Positions 27,969-36,315 of a stretch of 64,000 nt of DNA are shown here, one piece after another. The translations under genes were made by a program, and so were the position numbers. The DNA is taken from positions 124,001 to 188,000 of the forward strand of contig NZ_JAFMPQ010000003.1 in the NCBI RefSeq assembly GCF_020667845.1. The letters run 5' to 3'. Every line of letters begins with the position of its first letter. Position 1 is the stretch's first letter. The notes under the pieces were generated by a model, which had not been told where the DNA came from, did no database searches, and saw only the letters and a list, made by a program, of their open reading frames with translations. The DNA is from Cognatishimia sp. F0-27. Its GTDB lineage: Bacteria > Pseudomonadota > Alphaproteobacteria > Rhodobacterales > Rhodobacteraceae.

Positions 27969-29261
27969 TCAGGCCGAGGCTTTGGCCAGCGCCTGATCGA
28001 GATCGGCGATCAGGTCCTTGGCATCCTCGATCCCGATGGAGATCCGCACGACGTCCGGCGCGGCTCCGGCCGCTTCCTGCTGCTCTGGCGTCAATTGACG
28101 GTGGGTGGTGGATGCCGAGTGAATCACGAGGCTGCGCGTGTCGCCAAGGTTGGCCACGTGGCTGAAGATTTCGAGGCTGTCGACAAATTTCACGCAAGCC
28201 TCGTAGCCGCCCTTGAGCTTCACGGTGAACAGACCGCCGGCGCCTTTCGGGCAGATCGTCTTGACACGACCGTGATAGGGCGAGGAGGGCAGGCCCGCAT
28301 AGGTGACCCCGGCCACCGCGTCATGCCCTTCGAGCCAGCCGGCCACCTCGACCGCGTTCTGCACATGGCGCTCCATGCGCAGCGACAGGGTTTCGATGCC
28401 CATCAGCGTGTAATGCGCGGCCTGCGGGTTGAGCGTCATGCCCAGATCGCGCAGCCCGATGGCAATGCCGTGGAAGGTGAACGCCAGCGGGCCGAAGGTC
28501 TCGGCGAACTTCAGGCCGTGATAGGCGGGCTCCGGCTCGCTCAGCGAGGGGAATTTGCCGGAGGCTGCCCAGTCGAACGTGCCGCTGTCCACCACGACGC
28601 CGCCGGTTACGGTGCCGTTGCCGGTGAGGTATTTCGTCAGCGAATGCACCACCAGCGTCGCGCCATGCTCGATCGGGCGGCAGAGGTAGGGCGTGGCGGA
28701 GGTATTGTCGACGATCAGCGGCAGACCGGCGGCGTCGGCAACCTTGGCGATCGCCTTGAGATCGGTGATGTAGCCGCCGGGGTTGGCGATGGATTCACAG
28801 AATACCGCGCGCGTGTCGTCATCGATGGCCGCCGCGACCGCATCGGTGTCGTCGAAATCGACAAACTTGGCGGACCAGCCAAAGCGCTTGATCGTCTGCG
28901 AGAACTGCGTGACCGTGCCACCGTAGAGACGGGTGGAGACCACCACGTTCTTGCCCGGCCCCATCAGCGGGAACAGCGCCATGATCTGCGCCGCGTGGCC
29001 CGAGGAACAGCAAACCGCGCCGGCGCCGCCTTCGAGGGTGGCAACCCGTTCCTGAAGCACGGCGACGGTCGGGTTGGTCAGGCGGGAGTAGATGTAGCCC
29101 ACTTCCTGAAGGTTGAAGAGCGCCGCGGCGTGCTCTGCGTCCCGGAACACATAGGCCGTGGTCTGGTAGATCGGCGTCTGACGGGCGCCGGTTGCCGGGT
29201 CGGGGCGGCTTCCCGCGTGGATCTGTAGCGTGTCAAAGCCAAAAGACGGAGCGTCGGACAT
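27969..29261 (-). CDS. metY: O-acetylhomoserine aminocarboxypropyltransferase (sulfhydrylase)
   Basis: PLP enzyme of methionine synthesis that makes homocysteine from O-acetylhomoserine and sulfide. 430 residues from ATG 29261, which has AGGGAGA upstream. Family features: TLQIHAGSRPDPATGARQTPIYQTT at the N-terminus (read as two parts), GGAGAVCCSSGHAAQ, IVDNTSATPYLCRP with the PLP-pyridine Asp, and VVHSLTKYLTGNGT, whose Lys should bind PLP. The length of about 430 fits MetY rather than shorter cystathionine lyases. The frame stays open far upstream only because of tandem repeats. No partner gene adjoins it. Confidence 0.93.
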   Translation of the reverse strand: MSDAPSFGFDTLQIHAGSRPDPATGARQTPIYQTTAYVFRDAEHAAALFNLQEVGYIYSRLTNPTVAVLQERVATLEGGAGAVCCSSGHAAQIMALFPLMGPGKNVVVSTRLYGGTVTQFSQTIKRFGWSAKFVDFDDTDAVAAAIDDDTRAVFCESIANPGGYITDLKAIAKVADAAGLPLIVDNTSATPYLCRPIEHGATLVVHSLTKYLTGNGTVTGGVVVDSGTFDWAASGKFPSLSEPEPAYHGLKFAETFGPLAFTFHGIAIGLRDLGMTLNPQAAHYTLMGIETLSLRMERHVQNAVEVAGWLEGHDAVAGVTYAGLPSSPYHGRVKTICPKGAGGLFTVKLKGGYEACVKFVDSLEIFSHVANLGDTRSLVIHSASTTHRQLTPEQQEAAGAAPDVVRISIGIEDAKDLIADLDQALAKASA

Positions 29262-29439
29262 GGGTGTCTCCCTGGTTCTGTGGTTTTTTCTATGGGTAGA
29301 CCCAACCGTCTCCCGCGACAACCGGATCACTGGTGCCGCGCGTGAAAAGGCGGATGTTCTGCGCAGGCGGGTTAATTCGGAACGGCGCAGGGCCTGTGTC
29401 GCACCCTTGGGTGACAGCGTTCCCGCAATGGGAGGCTTG

Positions 29440-29679
29440 ATGACCGGGGGCGCCTTGGGCAGGCCGTGGGCACGCGGGGCGCGGCGCATGACCGGGGGCG
29501 CCTTGGGCAGGCCGTGGACGCGTGGGGCGGGGCGCATGACCGGGGGTGCCTTGGGCAGGCCGTGGGCACGCGGGGCGGGGCGCATGACCGGGGGTGCCTT
29601 GGGCGGGCCGTGGGCACGCGGGGCGGGGCGCATGACCGGGGGTGCCTTGGGCGGGCCGTGGACACGTAGGGCGCGGCGC
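29440..29679. repeat. array of five 48-bp tandem repeats upstream of metY
   Basis: Units start at 29440, 29488, 29536, 29584 and 29632, each beginning atgaccgggggNgccttgggc and ending with a cacg-rich segment; units differ by only a few bases. The 48-bp length keeps all frames open, so both strands show false 16-residue repeat ORFs. The array lies in the 524-nt gap between metY and the BNR-repeat gene. Confidence 0.9.
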
Positions 29680-29785
29680 GTCCGGATGCGCCATGCCGCG
29701 ATTGCGCGGCGGGTCATGGGGGGAGGGCGTGCAAACGGCATCCGCGCGACGCCGTGGCATCGCGCGCAAAGATCCGCGCCAACGG

Positions 29786-31021
29786 TCAGGCGGTGATCGC
29801 CTCCACGCAAAGCACGGTTGGCAGATGTCGGGCAATCTCCATGAAGCTGTCACCCTCGTCCAGCGTGGCAAAGATCGATCCGGTATTGGTGCCGAAATAG
29901 AGCCCCGCGGCCTGGTGGGCATCCACGCTCATCGATTGCCGCAGCACCGTGAAGAAACACGCCTCCTGCGGCAGGCCCCGGCGGCAGGCCTCCCAGCTGT
30001 CGCCGCCATCGCGGGACCGCCAGACCGCCGCGCGCGCATCGGGCGGATACCGCCCGGCGCTGTCGCCGTTCAGCGGCAAGGTCCAGATCGTGTGCGGCTT
30101 GCCCGGGTGTACCGCGATGGGAAACCCGAAGGTCGATGGCAGCCCGTCGGTGATGTCGTCCCAGCTGCGCCCGTCATCGCGGGAGCGATAGGTGCCGTGG
30201 TGGTTTTGTTGATAGAGCGTCGTGCCATCGCCCGTGCGCACCATGTTGTGCACGCAATGCCCGGTCTGCCCGTCGCTTGGGGCGGCCGGGTGGGGCGGGT
30301 GCGACGCACACCGCTCGGCGTTGGAAAGCCGGTTGCGCCGGGTCCATGTGCTGCCGCCATCCTCGGTGGCAAAGACCCCCGCGGCGGAGATCGCAATCCA
30401 GAGCCGGGCGGGATCGGCCGGGTCGGGCACGATCGTGTGCAGCGTCATGCCCGCCGCGCCGGGGTTCCAACTGTCGCGGCTTTCGTGGTTGCTCAGCCCG
30501 GTGACCTCGGACCAAGTCTGTCCGTCATCCCGGCTTTCGAACAGGGTTGCGGGCTTGGCGCCGGCATAAAGCGTGTCGCCCGCGCGCGCCACGGACCACA
30601 ACGCGTCGACCTGACCGGTGAAGGGCGCGGGCGGTTGTGGCTCGACGCCGAACAGTGCGGCAGCGTCGGGGTCGTTGCGGATCCAGGCGTCCATCTCGCC
30701 ATCCGCCAGCTTTTGGCTCGCGAAGCTGGCGCCGCCATCGGTGGATCGCCAGACACCCGCGCCGTGCCACTCATTGCCTCCCACGGCCCAGATCCGCCCG
30801 GTGTGCGCATCACCGGTTGCGTGGTTGATCGTCCATCCGTCGCAATGCGGCCCGGAGACATGCCAATGTGTGCGGTCCGCGCCGCCGGTGACCAGAAACA
30901 GCCCCTTGGTTGTCCCCACAAGAAGGGTGACCGCGCCGGGGTCGCTGGGCATCGTTTTTGGTTCTGGCTGCGCCTGTGTGCCGGCGTCTGACGTAACGTC
31001 GATGGGGGCGTGATCTTCCAT
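29786..31021 (-). CDS. BNR/sialidase-like beta-propeller protein
   Basis: 411 residues with repeated Asp-box motifs of the form S-x-D-x-G-x-x-W/F: RSTDGGASF, ESRDDGQTW, ATEDGGSTW, RSRDDGRSW, RSRDGGDSW and ATLDEGDSF. These define a six- or seven-bladed propeller like those of exo-sialidases and photosystem-stability factor-type proteins. There is no signal peptide, and the sialidase catalytic Arg triad and Tyr/Glu pair are not evident, so enzymatic activity should not be assumed. Repeats in this family often mark binding or scaffold roles. Start ATG 31021. It stands alone between two repeat-filled gaps. Confidence 0.85.
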   Translation of the reverse strand: MEDHAPIDVTSDAGTQAQPEPKTMPSDPGAVTLLVGTTKGLFLVTGGADRTHWHVSGPHCDGWTINHATGDAHTGRIWAVGGNEWHGAGVWRSTDGGASFASQKLADGEMDAWIRNDPDAAALFGVEPQPPAPFTGQVDALWSVARAGDTLYAGAKPATLFESRDDGQTWSEVTGLSNHESRDSWNPGAAGMTLHTIVPDPADPARLWIAISAAGVFATEDGGSTWTRRNRLSNAERCASHPPHPAAPSDGQTGHCVHNMVRTGDGTTLYQQNHHGTYRSRDDGRSWDDITDGLPSTFGFPIAVHPGKPHTIWTLPLNGDSAGRYPPDARAAVWRSRDGGDSWEACRRGLPQEACFFTVLRQSMSVDAHQAAGLYFGTNTGSIFATLDEGDSFMEIARHLPTVLCVEAITA

Positions 31022-31486
31022 GGGCCACCTTCCGGTTTTGCTCCCATCCTAGCATGAATTTGGGTCTCATCCTAGCATGGCGGCGGCGTCATCGGTGGGC
31101 TTGACGGTGCGCGCAGGGGGGCAGGCCAGAGTGGTCGGGCCTGTGTGGGCCGGTCCGTTTCGGCGGTCAGGTTTGGTCAGCCTTGTGTGGCGCGGCACCC
31201 GTGTTCGGAGGGGTGAGCTTTGCCGCATGGGGGTGCTGGTCAGGGGGCCTTACGGGCCTCCTTAAGTCGCGCAGCATCTGTGTTCCGGCATATGTGGGCG
31301 GGCATGTGCAGGCAAGCCCGTGTGGCCGGGCCTGTCCGGGCAACCTTGTCCGGTAAGGCACGGATGTTCGGGCGCGCGTGTTCATCCGCGTGAGGTCGGG
31401 CCCGGGCTGGCGAGGCTTATGTGGTGCGGCACCGGTGCTCCGGCATGTGTAGGCGGGCCCGCGGGGGCAGGCACGATTGGGCGAGG
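31022..31486. repeat. degenerate minisatellite in the 465-nt gap
   Basis: Loose direct repeats built on ttgtgtggcgcggcacccg, ttatgtggtgcggcaccgg and gcatatgtgggcgggcatgt recur at roughly 31183, 31417 and 31290, alternating with ggccggtc/gtcaggt words. No gene supported; the minus-strand ORF across it merely translates the repeats. Confidence 0.55.
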
Positions 31487-33025
31487 TCACCGCATCCAGT
31501 AGCCGGCTTTCCGAAGCTGGTTGCGGAGCGTCTTTTCCCGCTTGGGTAAGGCCGCGCGGTCGAATAGCGCGCGCGCCTTGTGACCGCGCCCGTGATAGAT
31601 CATGTGCCGAAACGGCGCGTAGCGCTTGAGCTGTTTCTTGACCCGGTTTGGCGCGGCCAGCGCTTCAAGCAGCGCAACGGTGCTGTCGGCTTCGCGCGCA
31701 TAGAGCAGCGGCAGGCTGCGATAGTGGCAGCTCACCGTGCCATCGAGCAGCCCGCTCGGCAAGGTGTCGCGCCCGCCGCCAAGCCCGTGGATCACCAGCG
31801 GCAGCGCGATCTGATCAAGCCACGGCTGTGTCGCCTGACCGGCCAGTTGGGCGGGGGGCGCATCGCGGATGCGCAGCGCGGTTGCGAGAAACCGCGCGCC
31901 GAACAGCCGCGGGCAGCGATAGAAGAAAAAGCCCGCGTTGAAATAGAGATAGCGGCGCCAGTAACCTTCGGGCTGACCCCGGTCGAGACTGGTTTCGAAA
32001 TCGAGCCCTTCCTGATCGTAGAGCGCGCGCCAGATTTCGGTGTAGCCCGGCCCGTAGAGCGTGATCTTGGGCCAGGTGTCTTCGCAGTTCAGCGACGCGG
32101 TGGGGCGGTCGAAATCGAAGGGCACCGCCGCGAGGTCGGAGAGGATCAGCGTATCGGTGTCGAAGAAGACGAAGGGCTCTCCTTCGGGCAGGGCGGCCAG
32201 CGCTTCGATCTTGTTGCCGATAGGGTAGGTCGCGCCGAAATGCCGGCTTTCAAAGGGCACGATCCGTGCGCCGAACCCCGTCAGAAGATCCCGGATCGCT
32301 GCGTCCGCGATGCGCGGATCCTTTGGCCAGAGCGGACCGGGTTGCGGCTCCGCCACCCAAAGCCGGAAGCGCCCCGCGCGGTTGAACCGCGCGAATGAGG
32401 CCGCAAAAAGCACGGCCTCAAAGGCAAGCCGCCCGTCCTGCGCGACGATGAGCACGTTGACCGGTGCGTTGCGTGCGGAGGGTGGCGTTGCGGCGGCGGT
32501 GTCCGTGTGCGGGGGGAGCGCGGCTGAAGCGCTTGCGTCGCGTGGCCCGTCAGCGGGGCTGCGCGGGCGGCTCCCGGCGGGGTGCGCTCCGACGGCAGCG
32601 GTTGTTGCGGCGGGCGCCCCGGTGGCAGCGGTTTCGTCGGGGTCCGCCGCTTGGGCGTTCATCCCTGTGGTATCGGTTTCCGCTGCGTCGGTTCCGGTGG
32701 TCTTGGTTCGGGTGGCGCCGGTCTTTGTCGGGTCGGCTCCGGCGGCGTTGGTCCAAGTAGCGCCGGTCTCTGTCGGGCCGGCCCGGGTGGCGCCCAGCCC
32801 GGTGCCTTCGGTCGCAACTTGGGAATCCCCTTTTTCCGTGGTCCCGGCGACGATCCCGGTTGCATGCATCCCGGTTGCATGGGGCCGGACGCGGTGGCCG
32901 CTCGCAAAGGTGCTCCCGGCGGCCTTCGTCCCGCCGCGATCGGGATAGCCCGGGCGCGCGGTGCTGTTCCGGTGCGCGGGCAGGTCGGGAGATGCCGACT
33001 TCCGGGGCTGGGTCATTCGTGCCAT
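31487..33025 (-). CDS. nucleotide-sugar glycosyltransferase with low-complexity N-terminal extension
   Basis: About 512 residues if started at ATG 33025; the start is uncertain because there is no strong ribosome-binding site. The folded part begins near residue 187 with NVLIVAQDGRLAFEAVLFAA and contains EPFVFFDTDTLILSDL, the DxD metal site of GT-A enzymes, near residue 288, then YLYFNAGFFFYRCPRLFG and WLDQIALPLVIHGLGGG. It resembles GT8-like or uncharacterised Rhodobacterales transferases. Residues 1-186 are a Thr/Gly/Ala-rich degenerate repeat (TGATRTKTTGTDAAETDTTG) encoded by repeat-like DNA, so the true protein may start closer to the domain. It is divergent from a small hypothetical gene. 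Confidence 0.75.
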   Translation of the reverse strand: MARMTQPRKSASPDLPAHRNSTARPGYPDRGGTKAAGSTFASGHRVRPHATGMHATGIVAGTTEKGDSQVATEGTGLGATRAGPTETGATWTNAAGADPTKTGATRTKTTGTDAAETDTTGMNAQAADPDETAATGAPAATTAAVGAHPAGSRPRSPADGPRDASASAALPPHTDTAAATPPSARNAPVNVLIVAQDGRLAFEAVLFAASFARFNRAGRFRLWVAEPQPGPLWPKDPRIADAAIRDLLTGFGARIVPFESRHFGATYPIGNKIEALAALPEGEPFVFFDTDTLILSDLAAVPFDFDRPTASLNCEDTWPKITLYGPGYTEIWRALYDQEGLDFETSLDRGQPEGYWRRYLYFNAGFFFYRCPRLFGARFLATALRIRDAPPAQLAGQATQPWLDQIALPLVIHGLGGGRDTLPSGLLDGTVSCHYRSLPLLYAREADSTVALLEALAAPNRVKKQLKRYAPFRHMIYHGRGHKARALFDRAALPKREKTLRNQLRKAGYWMR

Positions 33026-33119
33026 CCTGCGACTGATCCGACCGTGCAGCCATGCTGCGTCATGGGCAGAGACAGGGTTAGGCCGAAAAAGCTGTGAATT
33101 TGTAAAGAAGGGGTTTGAA

Positions 33120-33701
33120 ATGATCGATATTCTTCTGATCGGGATTGCCGTGGCGCTTGGCGGCGGCGGGAGCGCCCCGGAGGCGGGCAGTGTCGTGGGC
33201 GCCGCGGACGCGGGCGACTCGGCAAGCGTTGCAGTGGCGCCCGTCGCCGAGGCGCCGGCGCAGCGACCGCAGGCCGTTGGGGCGGCGGAGGCGTCAGGCG
33301 GGCAGGCGCGCGCGCGCTCCGCCTTTACCGCCGAGCCACAGGAACCCACGGGGCGTTTCACCACCGCTGTCGAGGTCAAGCCGATCCTGCAGGCAACCCA
33401 GGCCAATTGGGTGGCGGTGCGCGACTGGGACGGTCAGGACCTGCTTTACATGACCCATATCCTTGCGTGGCGCTGTGGTCTCAAGGCGGCGCATGTGGGA
33501 ATCAATGGCGCGGCGCCGGAGGCGTGGCCGCTGCCGCCCTGCCTTGAAGAGACAAACGCCCCCAATGCGATCCCGCAGGATGCGGTGATCTATCAGCGCT
33601 TCCCGGCGGGGTCGATCGAGCGGGTGGTGGTGGAATTGACCTATGACGACCTGTCCACCGGCCGCGCGGAGTTCGAGCGCAAGATGATCCAGATGCCCTG
33701 A
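33120..33701 (+). CDS. hypothetical protein with conserved C-terminal domain
   Basis: 193 residues from ATG 33120, with GAAGGGG 8-14 nt upstream. A short hydrophobic start (MIDILLIGIAVALGGGG) may be a signal or anchor. Residues 20-75 are Ala-rich linker. The C-terminal 110 residues look folded: ILQATQANWVAVRDWDGQDL, LYMTHILAWRCGLKAAHVGI, LPPCLEETNAPNAIPQD and ERVVVELTYDDLSTGRAEF, with two cysteines. I do not know the function; the C-terminal pattern looks conserved among relatives. Divergent from the glycosyltransferase gene. Confidence 0.75.
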   Translation: MIDILLIGIAVALGGGGSAPEAGSVVGAADAGDSASVAVAPVAEAPAQRPQAVGAAEASGGQARARSAFTAEPQEPTGRFTTAVEVKPILQATQANWVAVRDWDGQDLLYMTHILAWRCGLKAAHVGINGAAPEAWPLPPCLEETNAPNAIPQDAVIYQRFPAGSIERVVVELTYDDLSTGRAEFERKMIQMP

Positions 33702-33770
33702 CGGCGCCGACCGATCGCGCCACGCGCCGCGATGCGCGACGCGGCAGAGAGGCCCCGTGGGGCGAAGCGG

Positions 33771-33792
33771 CATGGCCCGGCAACGGGCCGTG
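33771..33792. terminator. hairpin between two convergent genes
   Basis: catggcccg, a gcaa loop and cgggccgtg form a 9-bp stem (one G-T pair) in the 138-nt gap between a plus-strand and a minus-strand gene. A further ggccgtgg/ccacggcc inverted repeat surrounds it (about 33786-33832). No T-run. Confidence 0.4.
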
Positions 33793-33839
33793 GTTCTGGC
33801 GCGGGATCCTGACGTCAGCGCGGGCCACGGCCCTCTGCG

Positions 33840-34532
33840 CTAGAGTTGGATGGGCTTCATCACGTCCGGCTCGATGACGTCCACCCCGGGCAGTCCCGCC
33901 TTCAGTCCCTCCGCCGATTGTTCCAGAAGCGGGAAGGTCTTGTAGTGGCACGGGATGACGGTCTTGAAATCGAAATAGCGGCGCGCGGCATAGGCAGCCT
34001 GTGCCATGTCCATGGTGTAGTGACCGCCCGCCGACAGGATGCCGATATCGGGTTTGAAATAGTCGCCCATCCAATCCATGTCCGCCATGATCCCGGTATC
34101 GCCGGAGACATAGATCATATGGCCCTCGCCGCTGATCATGAATCCCGCCTCGGTGCCTGTGTAGACCGGCTTGTCATCCATCACGTAGCTTGAGCTGTGC
34201 GAGGCAGGCACCATTGTCACGCTGACCCCGTCGAAATGCACCGTGCCGCCCATGTTGAAGCCGGCACCCTCCGCCGCGCCTTGCGCGGTCAGGATCCCGA
34301 CCAACTCGGGAATGGCATAGACCGGTGCGCCGGTGGACTTGGAAATCGGTGCGATTTCCGTCGCATGGTCGAAATGCCCATGGGTCACGAGAATGCGTGT
34401 CGCCCCTGCGGTCGCGGCCTCGGCGTCATGGCCTTTCATCATTGGATTGGCGGTGATCCAGGGATCGACCAAGAGCACCTCCTTGCCGATTTCGATTCGA
34501 AATGATCCGTGCCCAAGCCAGATGATTTGCAT
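33840..34532 (-). CDS. UPF0173 metal-dependent hydrolase (metallo-beta-lactamase fold)
   Basis: 230 residues, the normal size of the family. It begins IIWLGHGSFRIE and carries the metallo-beta-lactamase metal motif THGHFDHATE near residue 51, ASHSSSYV with a later His, VSGDTGIMADMD with the bridging Asp, and PCHYKTFPLLEQ near the end. UPF0173/YtkL-type proteins are predicted Zn or Mn hydrolases with no agreed substrate. Start ATG 34532. It is isolated between a convergent gene and a repeat-rich gap. Confidence 0.93.
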   Translation of the reverse strand: MQIIWLGHGSFRIEIGKEVLLVDPWITANPMMKGHDAEAATAGATRILVTHGHFDHATEIAPISKSTGAPVYAIPELVGILTAQGAAEGAGFNMGGTVHFDGVSVTMVPASHSSSYVMDDKPVYTGTEAGFMISGEGHMIYVSGDTGIMADMDWMGDYFKPDIGILSAGGHYTMDMAQAAYAARRYFDFKTVIPCHYKTFPLLEQSAEGLKAGLPGVDVIEPDVMKPIQL

Positions 34533-34569
34533 GATGTCCTCCGCGGTTTGGTCTTGGCCGACAGTCTAA

Positions 34570-35120
34570 CGGGCGGGCGCGCGGCGTCCAGAGCGGCGCG
34601 CGGAGGGCAGGGCAGGATGGCCTGCGCGACGGGTTGACGGGGATCACGCTGGTCTGGGTCCGGGGCAATTGCGGCAGGCTGGCCGGTCCCGGAGTTCTGT
34701 TGGGTCGCGGGCGCAGGGCTGGTCGGAGTGGCAGGGTCTGACGGGAAGGAAGGCCGGTCCCGGTGCCCCGTAAGGATCGCTGTGGCAACGCCGGTCGCGG
34801 AGGTGAGGCCGGTCGCAAGGGCAGGGTTTGTTGGGGGGGCTGGCCGGTCCCGGAGTTCCGTTGGGTCGGGAGGGCAGGGCCGGTAGGACTGGCAGGGCCA
34901 GGGGGGAGGCTGGCCGGTCCGGGAGCCCCATTCGGTTGCGAGAGCAGAGCTGGTCGGAGTGGCAGGGTCTGATAGGAGGGAAGGCCGGTTGCGAGGGCAA
35001 GGCCGGTCGGGGAGGAAGGCCGGTCGCAGAGTTCCGGAAGGCTCGCTGTGGCAAGGCCCGTCGCGGGCGCATGGCCTGTTGCAGCGGCATGGCGGATCGC
35101 CGGGCGGGGTGTGTCGCGCG
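34570..35120. repeat. degenerate minisatellite filling a 728-nt gap
   Basis: Built from a longer imperfect unit: ggctggccggtcccggagtt recurs near 34676, 34839 and 34910, agctggtcggagtggcaggg-like words near 34712 and 34944, and ctcgctgtggcaaggcc-like words near 34780 and 35040. Both strands give Pro/Arg- or Gly/Arg-rich ORFs only. No gene is supported between the UPF0173 gene and the ceramidase-family gene at 35261. Confidence 0.65.
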
Positions 35121-35260
35121 GGCAAGGCCCGCCGCGGGGGAAGGATTGAACGCCGTGGCGTTGCCGGTCAGGGTGCTGACGGCGTAGCAGTCGGTGGCGT
35201 CATATGCCCGCGCCGGAGCGGCCGCCATAGATGCAGCCGCGTGGACAAGAGACCATACCG

Positions 35261-35911
35261 ATGGATTGGACAAGACCGATTGATGGCTATTGCGAACGGC
35301 TGGGCCCGGGATTGTGGGCCGAACCGGTCAACGCGATCACCAACCTCGCCTTCGGGATCGTGGCCCTGTGGCTCTGGCGGCGGACCGACGGTCTGGGGCG
35401 GGTGCTCTGTGTCTGTCTGGGTGCGATCGGGCTTGGCTCCACGCTGTTTCACACGGTGGCGCAGCCCTGGGCCGCCTTGCTTGACGTGGTGCCGATCCTT
35501 GGCTTCGTGCTGATCTATGTCTTTGCCGCGACGCGCGACTTCTGGGGCGTGTCACCGGGGCGTGCCCTTGGCATCACGCTGCTGTTTTTTCCCTACGCGG
35601 CGCTCACGGGATGGGGCTTTGCCCGGATCGAGGCGCTGGGCGGATCGGCGGTCTATGCGCCGGTGCCGCTTCTGATCGCGCTCTACGCGCTGGCCTTGCG
35701 TCAGCGCGCGCCGGAGGTGGCGCGGGGTCTGGCTATCGGGGCGGGGCTTTTGGTCCTGTCGCTGACGGCGCGGACGCTCGATGCCCCGCTTTGTCCGCTG
35801 TTGCCCCTTGGCACGCATTTCCTGTGGCATCTGCTCAATGCGGTCATGCTGGGCTGGATGATTCACGTCTGGACGCAAGCCCGCCTTGCGACGCGCGCGC
35901 ACCCAATGTAG
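35261..35911 (+). CDS. ceramidase-family (CREST superfamily) membrane hydrolase
   Basis: 216 residues, about seven membrane helices. The start chosen is ATG 35261 (MDWTRPIDGYCERLGPGLWAEPVNA). CREST-superfamily catalytic features are visible: GSTLFHTVAQPWAALLDVVP, giving the S-x3-H and a following Asp, and HFLWHLLNAVML, giving the H-x3-H pair near the C-terminus. PVNAITNLAFGI is also typical. Eukaryotic alkaline ceramidases release fatty acid from ceramide; bacterial members are largely uncharacterised and may act on other amide lipids. It lies 70 nt upstream of gatC, on the same strand. Confidence 0.85.
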   Translation: MDWTRPIDGYCERLGPGLWAEPVNAITNLAFGIVALWLWRRTDGLGRVLCVCLGAIGLGSTLFHTVAQPWAALLDVVPILGFVLIYVFAATRDFWGVSPGRALGITLLFFPYAALTGWGFARIEALGGSAVYAPVPLLIALYALALRQRAPEVARGLAIGAGLLVLSLTARTLDAPLCPLLPLGTHFLWHLLNAVMLGWMIHVWTQARLATRAHPM

Positions 35912-35981
35912 ACGCGAGGCCAATATTGCCGGTGGCCGCCTGCGCCCCGGAGAGCTTCATCGCCCAAGAGGACCGAGACCC

Positions 35982-36269
35982 ATGTCCATTGATACCAGCA
36001 CCGCTGCCCGCGTGGCCAAGCTTGCACGCATCAAGGTTGAAGACGATGCGCTGCCCGGGCTTGCGGAAGACTTCAACCGCATCCTCGGCTTCATCGAGGA
36101 ACTCAACGAGGTCGATGTCGAGGGCGTCGAGCCGATGGTGTCGGTGGAGCCGATGCGGCTCAAGCGCCGCGTGGACGGTGTGACCGATGGCAACCAGCAG
36201 GACAAGATCCTGTCCAACGCCCCCGACGCGCGCGAGGGCTTCTTTGCCGTGCCGAAAGTGGTCGAGTGA
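35982..36269 (+). CDS. gatC: Asp/Glu-tRNA(Asn/Gln) amidotransferase subunit C
   Basis: 95 residues; small helical subunit that stabilises GatA-GatB. It has the family pattern ([20 protein letters not shown], then [18 protein letters not shown] and a C-terminal FFAVPKVVE). ATG 35982 follows GAGGACCGAGACCC. gatA follows after 46 nt. The partner gatB lies about 12 kb away on the other strand. Confidence 0.96.
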   Translation: MSIDTSTAARVAKLARIKVEDDALPGLAEDFNRILGFIEELNEVDVEGVEPMVSVEPMRLKRRVDGVTDGNQQDKILSNAPDAREGFFAVPKVVE

Positions 36270-36315
36270 GCCAGCGAAACAGACAGACGGGCCGCCGTTT
36301 GAGAGGGATGACGAG

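Noticed and set aside
27536..28165. 209-codon ORF in the gap before metY
   Set aside because: It overlaps the end of metY antisense, has no domain and no ribosome-binding site.
29230..29796. 188-codon repeat protein MTGGALGRPW...
   Set aside because: Encoded entirely by the 48-bp tandem array; the unit is a multiple of three so every frame stays open. No ribosome-binding site or folded domain.
34439..35273. Pro/Arg-rich minus-strand ORFs
   Set aside because: They translate the decayed minisatellite; low complexity, no start signal.
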